Source: Poindextera sp965277425 (GTDB lineage Bacteria; Pseudomonadota; Alphaproteobacteria; Caulobacterales; Caulobacteraceae). Taken from it: 64,000 nt of DNA. Below, piece by piece: positions 34,085-41,724 of this stretch (position 1 is the first letter of the stretch; every line of letters starts with the position of its first letter). The stretch covers positions 434,001 through 498,000 of the forward strand of contig CBDICR010000007.1 of the NCBI GenBank assembly GCA_965277425.1, given 5' to 3'. Below the pieces are notes generated by a model that made no database searches, was not told where the DNA came from, and saw nothing but the letters and a program-made list of their open reading frames with translations. A program made the translations under genes and the position numbers.

Positions 34085-35899
34085 TCAACCCGGAGCGATG
34101 CTGGACGTTCCCTCAGCCTTTTGCGCCAGCGCCGCGGCGATCTCGTCCATCACGCCGTCCCATTGGCCGAAGGCCTTGGTCGAGAAGACCCGCGTGGCCG
34201 GGTACCAGGGATAGCGGGCGGTCCCGAGTCTTGGCCAGGCGACCGGCGTCGAGATTAGCCAGACGGGCGCGCCGCAGGCGCCGGCGATGTTGCTGGTGGC
34301 GTTGGCCGGCCCGAGCACCAGGTCCAGCGCCACGCAAAGGGCGGCCAGGTCGTCCAGGTCCATCTTCAGGTCGATGCCGGGCGGGCGCCAGATGTCCACG
34401 CCGAACATCTCGCGCGCCTGATCGATCTCGGCGTCGCACTCACCGTACTGCAGGTTGACGAAGCTGACGCCGGGCGCGCTGAGGACGCCGCGCCACCGCT
34501 CGAACGGCGAAAACTCGCGCAGCCGGGCGCCGTCCAGCTTCAGGCTCTTCCAGAGAATTCCGACCTTCAGTCCCGGCAGGTCGGCCAGGACGGCGCGCCA
34601 ATGGGCGATGCGCGCCGGGTCCGCCCACAGATAACCGTCATGATCGGGAAAGGCCGCGGCCGTTGGCCGGAAGCGCCGTAGGGGCGAGGCCAGCGGCGCC
34701 CAAAGATCGATGCAGGCGGGATCGACTTCCGGGGTCGTGCGCAGATGATGGCCATCGAGCCTGAACGAGGCGTGGGCGCTGAAGGCGACCTTGGGGAAGG
34801 ATCGCTGGAAGAGCGGGATCAGCCGGGATTCCAGCGCCACGGAAAGCCGGCCCTTCGGCCCCAGCGCTTCGAGCAGATCGGGCAGATAGTTGGCGAACAT
34901 CACCTCGTCGCCCAGCCCCTGTTCACCGACCAGCAGCATCGAGCGGCCCTCGAGTTCGCTGTCCGGGGTCCAGCGCGGCCGATCGACAAGCATATGCAGC
35001 GCGCTGGCGAACTGATCGTCGAAGCGGGCCTCGTAGGCGTCCCAGCCCTCGGCGACACGGCCGCCGACCAGAAGGATCTGCGAGCGCGCGAACCGCATCA
35101 TCGAGCGTTCGCTTTCGAGCGGAGTGTGCGCCATGGCCAGGTCGCTGTCTTCCAGCGCGCCGTCGACCTCGCCGAACTCCAGCCGCGCGCTGCTGCGCGT
35201 ATAGCGGGCCTTGGCGAAGTTGGGCTCCAGTCTCAAGGCTTCCTCGAGAAAGGGCAGGGCCGATGCGGTGTCGCCGCGGGCGATCAGGACGGTGGCCAGG
35301 GTATTCCACAGCATGGTCGCGGTCGGATTCGCCTCGATCGCCGGCTTCAGCGCATCGATGGCGCCCTGATAGTCGTGCAGGTCGCGCAGCGCGCAGGCGA
35401 GGTTGTTGGCGCCTTGCGGGCAATCCGGATGGGTGTCGCAATAGGCGGTGAACAGCTTCACGGCGAGCGCCGTCATCCCCATGCGGAAGGCCAGCCGGCC
35501 GAGATCGTTGGCGACCTCGGCATGCTCCGGCAACAGGCTGAGCGCCGATTCATAGGCCGCGATCGAGCTTTTGAAGTCGCCGCATTGCTCGCGGGCGATG
35601 GCCAGCACGTGCCAGCCGTGCCCGTTGCGTTCGTCGATCTGCAGGGCCTGGACCGCCAGTTCCGAGGCGCGCTGGCTGTCGCCGGCGCGAATCGCGGCGA
35701 CGGCGTCCTGCAACAGCGGGGCGACGCTCAGCGCCTTCAGGTCTGCGATCGCCTGGTCGAGCCTGGCCAACGCCGCATCCGATGCGCAATCGCCCATGGT
35801 CGCGTCGATGGGGCCGACCGCGGCCGGCTGCGGCGAGCCCTCGCCGATCAACGCCGATGGGTTGCTCAGCCTCTGTTTCGTCTGGGTCCCGGTGGGCAT
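34085..35899 (-). CDS. TPR protein with glycosyltransferase-like C-terminal domain (FlbA/FlmG-like), copy 1
   Basis: This 604-residue protein has N-terminal tetratricopeptide repeats (~40-290; for example AIAAYESALSLLPEHAEVANDLGRLAFR and LPFLEEALRLEPNFAKARYTRSSARL). The C-terminal half resembles GT-B/GT9-type transferases (LLVGEQGLGDEVMFANYLPDLLEALGPKGRLSVALESRLIPLF, DLVLGPANATSNIAGACGAPVWLISTP). In Caulobacter such TPR-glycosyltransferase proteins act on flagellins (FlmG binds flagellin through its TPR domain). This protein and the paralogue at 38355 flank the flbT-flaF-flagellin-flaG set, supporting the same job. The ATG at 35899 is chosen and its ribosome-binding site is weak. Confidence 0.78.
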   Translation of the reverse strand: MPTGTQTKQRLSNPSALIGEGSPQPAAVGPIDATMGDCASDAALARLDQAIADLKALSVAPLLQDAVAAIRAGDSQRASELAVQALQIDERNGHGWHVLAIAREQCGDFKSSIAAYESALSLLPEHAEVANDLGRLAFRMGMTALAVKLFTAYCDTHPDCPQGANNLACALRDLHDYQGAIDALKPAIEANPTATMLWNTLATVLIARGDTASALPFLEEALRLEPNFAKARYTRSSARLEFGEVDGALEDSDLAMAHTPLESERSMMRFARSQILLVGGRVAEGWDAYEARFDDQFASALHMLVDRPRWTPDSELEGRSMLLVGEQGLGDEVMFANYLPDLLEALGPKGRLSVALESRLIPLFQRSFPKVAFSAHASFRLDGHHLRTTPEVDPACIDLWAPLASPLRRFRPTAAAFPDHDGYLWADPARIAHWRAVLADLPGLKVGILWKSLKLDGARLREFSPFERWRGVLSAPGVSFVNLQYGECDAEIDQAREMFGVDIWRPPGIDLKMDLDDLAALCVALDLVLGPANATSNIAGACGAPVWLISTPVAWPRLGTARYPWYPATRVFSTKAFGQWDGVMDEIAAALAQKAEGTSSIAPG

Positions 35900-36126
35900 G
35901 AAAATGATTTCTGGCTCGGTCGGCAAGGGCGTTGAACAGGGTTAATGAGTGCTCCCGCAGGCTTAAGGGAGTGCTAAGCTGGTCGCCCGGACCATCCCTT
36001 CGCCGCAACTCGCCATTAACTGAACCGGCCTAAGCGTGACGAAGGTCGCCACGCCGAACTTGGGGCGAAGCGTTGGCGGGGGCTTAAAATCAGTCTTGCG
36101 ATATCGCGCTCGGAGTCTTGGCCGTC

Positions 36127-36543
36127 ATGCCGCTGAAGTTGTCGCTGAAGCCTGGGGAGAAGTTCGTGCTGAACGGGGCCGTTGTTCAGAACGGCGACCG
36201 GCGCGGCGTGCTTCTGCTGCAGAACAAGGCTTCGGTGTTGCGCGAGAAGGATATCATGCAGGCCGAGGAGGCGAATACGCCCTCAAGGCGGATCTATTTC
36301 CCGGTCATGATGATGTATCTGGATGAGCAAAACGCCGGCGCCTGGCACGAAGAGTTTGTGCGCCGGCTACAAGAATTTATGGGGGCGATCAGCAATCCGC
36401 AGGTGCTCGCCGAATGTGTCAATATTTCCAAGCACGTTCTGCAGCGCGAATATTACAAGGCCTTGGTCTTGTGCAGGAAGCTGATCGAGTACGAGGACGA
36501 AAGGTTGGGCCATGTCGCTTCAAGCCTACCAACAGGCGGCTGA
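36127..36543 (+). CDS. flbT: Flagellin synthesis repressor FlbT
   Basis: This 138-residue protein carries the family start MPLKLSLKPGEKFVLNGAVVQNGDRRG and the segment LLLQNKASVLREKDIMQ. FlbT binds the 5' untranslated region of flagellin mRNA and blocks its translation until the hook is complete. CGGAG lies before the ATG at 36127. Its 3' end overlaps flaF by 32 bp, so the two are co-transcribed. Confidence 0.95.
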   Translation: MPLKLSLKPGEKFVLNGAVVQNGDRRGVLLLQNKASVLREKDIMQAEEANTPSRRIYFPVMMMYLDEQNAGAWHEEFVRRLQEFMGAISNPQVLAECVNISKHVLQREYYKALVLCRKLIEYEDERLGHVASSLPTGG

Positions 36544-36874
36544 GCGCGCCGAGCAGCCGCGCGATTCGGAATACCGCCTGTTCGGCGAAGTGACGCGGGC
36601 TTTGATGGCGGCGGCCGAAACGCCGACCGACGATTTCAAGACGCGAATCAAGGCGCTCGACTGGAACCGGCGGCTGTGGATGACGCTGGCCGCCGATTGC
36701 GCGCGGCCGAACAACGCCCTGGCCGCTGACCTGCGCGCCCAGATCATCTCGCTCAGCATGTGGGTCGGTCGCCACACCAGCGCGGTCGTGCGCCAGGAGG
36801 AGGCCTTCGAGCCCCTCATCGAGATCAACCGCATCATGATGCAGGGCCTGGGCGTTCGCGCCGGCGGCCTGTGA
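36512..36874 (+). CDS. flaF: Flagellar biosynthesis regulator FlaF
   Basis: This 120-residue protein has family residues MSLQAYQQAAERAEQPRDSEYRLFGEVTRALM and LDWNRRLWMTLAADC...NALAADLRAQIISLSMWV. FlaF works opposite to FlbT: it promotes flagellin translation or secretion and is reported to bind flagellin. It overlaps the end of flbT by 32 bp. A sigma-54 promoter for the main flagellin gene lies between it and 37100. Confidence 0.95.
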   Translation: MSLQAYQQAAERAEQPRDSEYRLFGEVTRALMAAAETPTDDFKTRIKALDWNRRLWMTLAADCARPNNALAADLRAQIISLSMWVGRHTSAVVRQEEAFEPLIEINRIMMQGLGVRAGGL

Positions 36875-37015
36875 AATCCACCCGGCAAGATTTGGCTACC
36901 GACTGGTAAATTTTGCCGAGTCGAATTTGCCGATTGGCGGTTCGCGCCTGTCCGGCTGAGCGATTTAGTCCTTGCTTCTCAACGATCTGGTGCGGGCGCT
37001 GCCTGCGGATAACCC

Positions 37016-37030
37016 TGGTCCGCCCCTTGC
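37016..37030 (+). promoter_or_regulatory. Sigma-54 -24/-12 promoter of the main flagellin gene
   Basis: TGGTCCGCCCCTTGC has GG (37017-37018) and GC (37029-37030) exactly 12 bp apart, matching TGGCACG-N4-TTGCA with one change. Transcription would start near 37042, giving a leader of about 58 nt in which FlbT could act. Caulobacter class IV flagellin genes are sigma-54 dependent. Confidence 0.72.
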
Positions 37031-37099
37031 GAGGCTGCGGTCGGGCAAAACGCCCCCGGCCGTCAAAATGACGCCGGACACCTGGAAAAGGACCTAGTT

Positions 37100-37927
37100 A
37101 TGTCGCTAAGCGTCAACACCAATCCGGGCGCTCTGATCGCTCTGCAGAACCTGACGGCCACGGCCAGCCAGCTCGCTCAAACCCAAAACGAAGTCTCCAC
37201 CGGCCTTGCGGTCTCTTCGCCGCAGGACAATGGCGCGCTCTGGGCCATCGCCCAGAACGAACGCGGGACCTCGGGCTCGCTGGATGCGGTCGTCCAGTCC
37301 CTGCAACGGGGCCAGTCGACCATCCAGGTCGCCACCTCCGCCGGCACCAGCGTCTCCAACCTGCTCAACCAGCTGAAGACCCTGGCACTGACCGCGTCGG
37401 ACGCCTCGCTCGGCACCACCAGCCTGGCGGCCACCAACGCCCAGTTCAAGTCGGTTCTCGGTCAGATCACCCAGATCGTGAGCAACTCCGACTTCAACGG
37501 CGTCAATGTGATCAAGTCCGGCGGCACCACGATCAACGCCCTGGCCACGGCCAACGGCGGCACGATCACGGTCAAGGCGGAGGACCTGTCCCTGGGAGGG
37601 GCCAATCTGCTCGGCCTGTCGGCCAACTCCTCGATCGGCTCGGTCGCCCAGGCCACGGCCTATGTGACCACGATCAACACCGCGATCACCAAGACCAACA
37701 GCGCTCTTGGGCAACTCGGCACCGGGGCCACCGCCCTGCAGAACCAACTGACCTTCGTTCAGAACCTGCAGGACACCCTGGATACGGGGATCGGCAATCT
37801 GGTCAACGCCAACCTCGGCAAGGAAAGCGCTCAATTGACCGCCCTGCAGACCAAGCAACAGCTTGGCATCCAGGCGCTGTCGATCGCCAACCAGTCGAGC
37901 TCGGTGCTCTTGAGTCTCTTCCGGTAG
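37100..37927 (+). CDS. Flagellin (FljK/FljL type)
   Basis: This 275-residue protein has the size of Caulobacter 25-27 kDa flagellins, with no variable outer domain. The N-terminal D0/D1 (MSLSVNTNPGALIALQNLTATASQLAQTQNEVSTGLAVSSPQDNGALWAIAQNERG) and C-terminal D1/D0 (LTALQTKQQLGIQALSIANQSSSVLLSLFR) are complete. It assembles into the flagellar filament after export by the type III system, and Ser/Thr-rich surfaces offer glycosylation sites. It has a sigma-54 promoter upstream and a hairpin downstream. Confidence 0.95.
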   Translation: MSLSVNTNPGALIALQNLTATASQLAQTQNEVSTGLAVSSPQDNGALWAIAQNERGTSGSLDAVVQSLQRGQSTIQVATSAGTSVSNLLNQLKTLALTASDASLGTTSLAATNAQFKSVLGQITQIVSNSDFNGVNVIKSGGTTINALATANGGTITVKAEDLSLGGANLLGLSANSSIGSVAQATAYVTTINTAITKTNSALGQLGTGATALQNQLTFVQNLQDTLDTGIGNLVNANLGKESAQLTALQTKQQLGIQALSIANQSSSVLLSLFR

Positions 37928-37938
37928 TCAACGCGTGA

Positions 37939-37968
37939 GGCGGCGGGCCCCTTAACGGCCCGCCGCCG
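37939..37968 (+). terminator. Hairpin after the flagellin gene
   Basis: GGCGGCGGGCC-CCTTAAC-GGCCCGCCGCC is a long GC-rich stem 12 bp after the flagellin stop. It lacks a T-run, so it may stabilise the mRNA 3' end or partly terminate ahead of flaG. Confidence 0.55.
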
Positions 37969-37988
37969 TCGCCGCGCCGGGGTGCGAC

Positions 37989-38291
37989 ATGACCCAGATC
38001 ATCACCAATGTCAGCGGGGTTGGCGAGCATGGCCAAAGCCCCTTCCAGCGGGAGCCCGAGCCGCCGGCGCCTCAGGCCGATCCCGGCCCCGACCCGGCGA
38101 GCCAGCCGGTCGCTGACGCCGCGGATGTCCGACTGATCATCGAGGAGGGCGAGGCCGCGGGCGGTTTCGTCTACACCATCGTGGATCGGCGCACGGGCGC
38201 GGTGATCCGCCAGTTGCCGAGCGAAGGGTTGATGAAGCTCGGCGAGGCCGTGGACTACGCCGCCGGGGCTCTGATCAAGACGCGCGCGTAA
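37989..38291 (+). CDS. flaG: FlaG-family flagellar protein
   Basis: This 100-residue protein has a disordered Pro-rich N-terminal half and a C-terminal FlaG-like domain (VRLIIEEGEAAGGFVYTIVDRRTGAVIRQLPSEGLMKLGEAVDYAAGALIKTRA). FlaG proteins affect filament length or flagellin handling. It lies 61 bp after flagellin and is probably read from the flagellin or its own promoter. Confidence 0.85.
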   Translation: MTQIITNVSGVGEHGQSPFQREPEPPAPQADPGPDPASQPVADAADVRLIIEEGEAAGGFVYTIVDRRTGAVIRQLPSEGLMKLGEAVDYAAGALIKTRA

Positions 38292-38354
38292 CGGGTGCGA
38301 CTCGACCGTCGGGACTCTATGGGTATCTGCAGGGTTGGAGGCGAGTGAGTCGCA

Positions 38355-40109
38355 ATGCCTGCTCCAGACCGTTCGCCGCCGACAGCCAAGCCTTCTTCGC
38401 CGAACGGCCTGTCGAAGCGCGAACAGACCGTCAGCTGGAAGGCGCAGGCCCAGCGGCTTCGCGCCGCGGTGGCCCAGTCCGCCGGATCGGCGAGCGGCGC
38501 GGCGATGGAGCTGGCGCTCAAGGCGCTGGCGTCCAGGCGCTTTACGGTGGCGGTCGAAAGAGCGCGAGAGGCGCTGAAGACGGATCGCGGCTGCGGCCTC
38601 GCCTGGCGTCTGATGGCGCTGGGCTTCGAAGGGCAGGGCGATCCGGTCGCGGCGCTGGAGGCCTATCAGGCCGCCTATGACGCCGATCCCGGCTCGCAGG
38701 ATCTGCTCGCGGATATCGGCCGCATGGCCGGCGCCCTGGGCGCCTATGACGGGGCCGCGCAGGTCTTCGCGCGGGCGCTCGCCGCCGATCCGGGTTCGGC
38801 GGACCTGTCCGCGCAGCTGGCCATGGCGCTGCGCGGCGGCCACAGGTACGGCGAGGCGATCGAGGTGCTGCGCGGCGCCATAATGGCCGATGCCGAAAAC
38901 GCCTTTCTTTGGAATGCGCTGGGCTCGGTGGTTCTGCAACAGGGCGACACGGACAACGCCCTGATCTTCTTCGACCAGGCTCTGAAGCTCGCGCCCGACT
39001 GGATCGATGCGCTGTGCAACCGGGCTCGCGCCAGGCTTGAACTGGGCGATTCGAAAGGCGCGCTCGCCGATTGCGAGACCGCCATGCGGCTCGCCGGCGC
39101 GGACCAGAAGCCGGCGATCCTGTTCATCCGCGCCTTGGCCAGGCTCAGCCGCGGCGATCTTAAGGGCGGCTGGAGCGACTACGAGGCGCGTTTGCGCGCC
39201 GATTTCGAGAAGACCTCGACCTTCTCGCTTCCTGGCCGGCGCTGGCGCGCGGGCGACAGCCTTGCGGGCAAGACGCTCCTGGTCGTCGGCGAACAGGGAC
39301 TGGGCGACGAGATCATGTTCGCCGGGATGATTCCCGACGTGATCGAGGCGCTCGGCCCGGCCGGGTCGCTGAGCCTGGCCGTCGCGCCGCGGCTGGTCGG
39401 GCTTTTTCGCAGGTCGTTTCCGCGCGCATCGGTCTGCGCGCACGAGACGGGCAGCCTCGCCGGTCGCCCGCTGCGGACGGCGTCCGGCGCGAATCCGGCG
39501 CCGGACTTCTGGGCGCCCATGGGCTCCCTGGCGCAGCGCTTCCGGTCCGAGGCGAGCCGGTTCGGCGCGGTCGGCCCCTATCTGCGTCCCGACCCGGAAA
39601 AGGCCGACTTCTGGCGCCGGGCCCTGGCCGCGCGCGATGCGCGGCCAAAGATCGGCGTCAGCTGGAAGAGCATGAAGACCTATGGCGACCGGCTGAAACA
39701 GTATGCGCCTTTCGAGGCCTGGGAAGCGGTGCTGCGCACGCAGGGCGTCCGCTTCGTCAATCTGCAGTACGGCGAATGCGACGCCGAATTCGCCCAGGCG
39801 CGCGCTTTCGGGGCCGAGATCTGGAACCCGCCCGGTCTCGACCTGACCAACGATATCGACGGGGCCGCGGCTCTCAGTTCCGCCCTCGATCTGGTGATCG
39901 GGGTCGGCAACGCTTCGACCAACCTGGCCGCCGCGGTCGGTGTTCCGGTCTGGATCAGTTCGCCGCCCTTCGCCTGGCCGAGGCTTGGCGCTGACGACTA
40001 TCCCTGGTTTCCGAAGACGCGGGTCTTCGCCGCCAGGGGGTTCGGCGACTGGGCGCCGGTCATCGAGGCTATCGCCGAAGATCTGGCGACGCGGTTCCCA
40101 CCGGCTTGA
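38355..40109 (+). CDS. TPR protein with glycosyltransferase-like C-terminal domain (FlbA/FlmG-like), copy 2
   Basis: This 584-residue paralogue of the 34085-35899 protein has the same plan. TPRs span ~60-290 (AYQAAYDADPGSQDLLADIGRMAGALGAYDGAAQVFARALAADP). The C-terminal GT-B-like domain has LLVVGEQGLGDEIMFAGMIPDVIEALGPAGSLSLAVAPRLVGLF, FVNLQYGECDAEF and LDLVIGVGNASTNLAAAVGVPVW. A flagellin-modifying role is inferred from its place between flaG and the second flagellin-like gene and from Caulobacter FlbA/FlmG. Confidence 0.8.
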   Translation: MPAPDRSPPTAKPSSPNGLSKREQTVSWKAQAQRLRAAVAQSAGSASGAAMELALKALASRRFTVAVERAREALKTDRGCGLAWRLMALGFEGQGDPVAALEAYQAAYDADPGSQDLLADIGRMAGALGAYDGAAQVFARALAADPGSADLSAQLAMALRGGHRYGEAIEVLRGAIMADAENAFLWNALGSVVLQQGDTDNALIFFDQALKLAPDWIDALCNRARARLELGDSKGALADCETAMRLAGADQKPAILFIRALARLSRGDLKGGWSDYEARLRADFEKTSTFSLPGRRWRAGDSLAGKTLLVVGEQGLGDEIMFAGMIPDVIEALGPAGSLSLAVAPRLVGLFRRSFPRASVCAHETGSLAGRPLRTASGANPAPDFWAPMGSLAQRFRSEASRFGAVGPYLRPDPEKADFWRRALAARDARPKIGVSWKSMKTYGDRLKQYAPFEAWEAVLRTQGVRFVNLQYGECDAEFAQARAFGAEIWNPPGLDLTNDIDGAAALSSALDLVIGVGNASTNLAAAVGVPVWISSPPFAWPRLGADDYPWFPKTRVFAARGFGDWAPVIEAIAEDLATRFPPA

Positions 40110-40244
40110 GGATCGGCGCCCGTTCGGGTTCCGTTAACCATACATAGACGTCGGCCGCCTAGCCTTGGCGCAACAGCCGAATCTCCGCGGTGCGTCCGAG
40201 CGCGCCGATGAAGGCGGGTTCGCTGGCTTTCGAAGGAGGCCGCC

Positions 40245-41072
40245 GTGTCAATCAGCATCAACACCCCCAGCACCCCCAATCCCATCCTGGCCGCGCTGCA
40301 GGATCTGAGCAGCGCCGGACAGCCGGCCGGCGAGGCTGGCCTGATCGGCGGGCAGGCCCCGCCGGCAACCGCGGACGCCGCCGCCACAGGCGCGGTGACC
40401 ATCGGCCAAGGCGCAAGCCTTGACGCGAGCGGCGTGAACGCCGAGGCCGCGAGCCTCAATCGGGCGACCTCCATCGCCGAGCTGGCCGTCGGCGCTGGGC
40501 AGTCGGTCGCGGGCCTGTTGGCGACGCTGAAGGACCAGGCGACGGCGGCGCAGAATCCGGCGCTGGACGGGACGGCGCGGCAGGCTCTGAACGGAGATTT
40601 TCAGTCGGTGCTCGGCCAGATCACCGCAACGGTGAACCAGGCCGGCTTCGACGGGGTCAATCTTCTCGACGGCGGATCCACGGCCGGGTTGAACCTGCCG
40701 GCGGGCGCCGCCGGCGCGATCAGCCTGTCGGCGCAGAACCTGACCTTGGGCGGCCCGATCGTGACCTTGGCGGCCACGTCGAGCCTGGGGACACCGACCG
40801 CGGCGACCTCGGCGCTCTCCGACATCACCAATTCGCTGGCCAATATCGAGACCGCCCTCAACGCCTTGAGCGATCAGGCCAGTCAGGTGTCCGCGCACGG
40901 CTCGATCCTCAACCAGCTGTCCGGCGCTCTGCAGGCCGGACCGCAGGCGAGCGGCAGCGCGAGCGTCGACGGCGCGCGGCTGCTGGCGCTGCAGGTGCAG
41001 CAGCAGCTCAGCGGCCAGACCAAGCCGATCGCCAACCAGTCGCCGCAGCTTATATTGTCGCTGTTCCGCTAA
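40245..41072 (+). CDS. Divergent flagellin-like protein (FljJ-like?)
   Basis: This 275-residue protein has a GTG start at 40245 with a strong ribosome-binding site (GGAGG, 6 bp upstream). The C-terminus is clearly flagellin (LALQVQQQLSGQTKPIANQSPQLILSLFR), as is the middle (LNGDFQSVLGQITATVNQAGFDGVNLL). The N-terminal D0/D1 has lost most of the helical heptad pattern and reads as a Pro/Gly/Ala-rich stretch (SINTPSTPNPILAALQDLSSAGQPAGEAGLIGGQAPPATADAA). It may be a minor or specialised filament protein or a decaying copy. No sigma-54 element was seen upstream. Confidence 0.78.
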   Translation: MSISINTPSTPNPILAALQDLSSAGQPAGEAGLIGGQAPPATADAAATGAVTIGQGASLDASGVNAEAASLNRATSIAELAVGAGQSVAGLLATLKDQATAAQNPALDGTARQALNGDFQSVLGQITATVNQAGFDGVNLLDGGSTAGLNLPAGAAGAISLSAQNLTLGGPIVTLAATSSLGTPTAATSALSDITNSLANIETALNALSDQASQVSAHGSILNQLSGALQAGPQASGSASVDGARLLALQVQQQLSGQTKPIANQSPQLILSLFR

Positions 41073-41161
41073 GGCCTGTTCCTATTTTGAGCGGAGCGGC
41101 GCAGGCGTTAGGTAGGGCGTCCGTTCATCGTGCGTTGCCCAAGCCCGGCTAGGATGGCCGT

Positions 41162-41716
41162 ATGATCGATCTGCGCCCATTGACCGAAGACGACGGCGAG
41201 CGGCTGTTCCGCTGGCGGCGCGAGCCCGAAGTCGATCGCTGGATGAGCGATCTGCCCGCGGCGACGCCGGAAGAGCACAGGTTCTGGTTCGACGAATTTC
41301 GCGCCGACACCGATCGGCGAGGCTGGATCATCACCGCCGACGACGAAGCCGCCGGCTTCCTGACCCTGACCGGCGTCGCCAGCCGCCATCGCCGCGCGTC
41401 CTGGGGCTGGTATATCGGCGAAGCCGCCGCGCGTGGGCGCGGCGCGGGGCGCGCGGCCCAGGCGCTTGGCCTCGATGTGGCTTTCGACGAAATCGGTCTT
41501 GAGAAGGTCTCCGCCGAAGTGCTGGCCGACAACGACGTGGCGCTGAAGGCGCAGGCCGCGGCCGGTTTCCGCCGCGAGGGCTATCTGCGCGAACACGTCG
41601 TCAAGGACGGCTGTCGTCGCGATGTGGTGCTCTTGGGCATTCTCGCCGACGAATGGCGCGCCCGTCGCGAGCCGATCCGCCGATCGCTCAGCGTGGCGCA
41701 TCTGATCGCCGCCTGA
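41162..41716 (+). CDS. GNAT acetyltransferase, PseH/FlmH-like
   Basis: This 184-residue GNAT N-acetyltransferase has acetyl-CoA-binding motif A ARGRGAGRAAQALGLDVAF, with EKVSAEVLADNDVALKAQAAAGFRREGYLREHVVKDG downstream. The layout resembles PseH/FlmH, which acetylates the amino-sugar precursor of pseudaminic acid used to glycosylate flagellin. The flagellin context supports this, but a RimJ-type protein acetyltransferase is a real alternative. The ATG at 41162 is the first codon with no strong ribosome-binding site. Confidence 0.7.
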   Translation: MIDLRPLTEDDGERLFRWRREPEVDRWMSDLPAATPEEHRFWFDEFRADTDRRGWIITADDEAAGFLTLTGVASRHRRASWGWYIGEAAARGRGAGRAAQALGLDVAFDEIGLEKVSAEVLADNDVALKAQAAAGFRREGYLREHVVKDGCRRDVVLLGILADEWRARREPIRRSLSVAHLIAA

Positions 41717-41724
41717 GGCGGCGA

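Noticed and set aside
35940..36126. Possible sigma-54 promoter or CtrA site before flbT
   Set aside because: TTAA-like and GG...GC-like strings are present, but none has the correct spacing.
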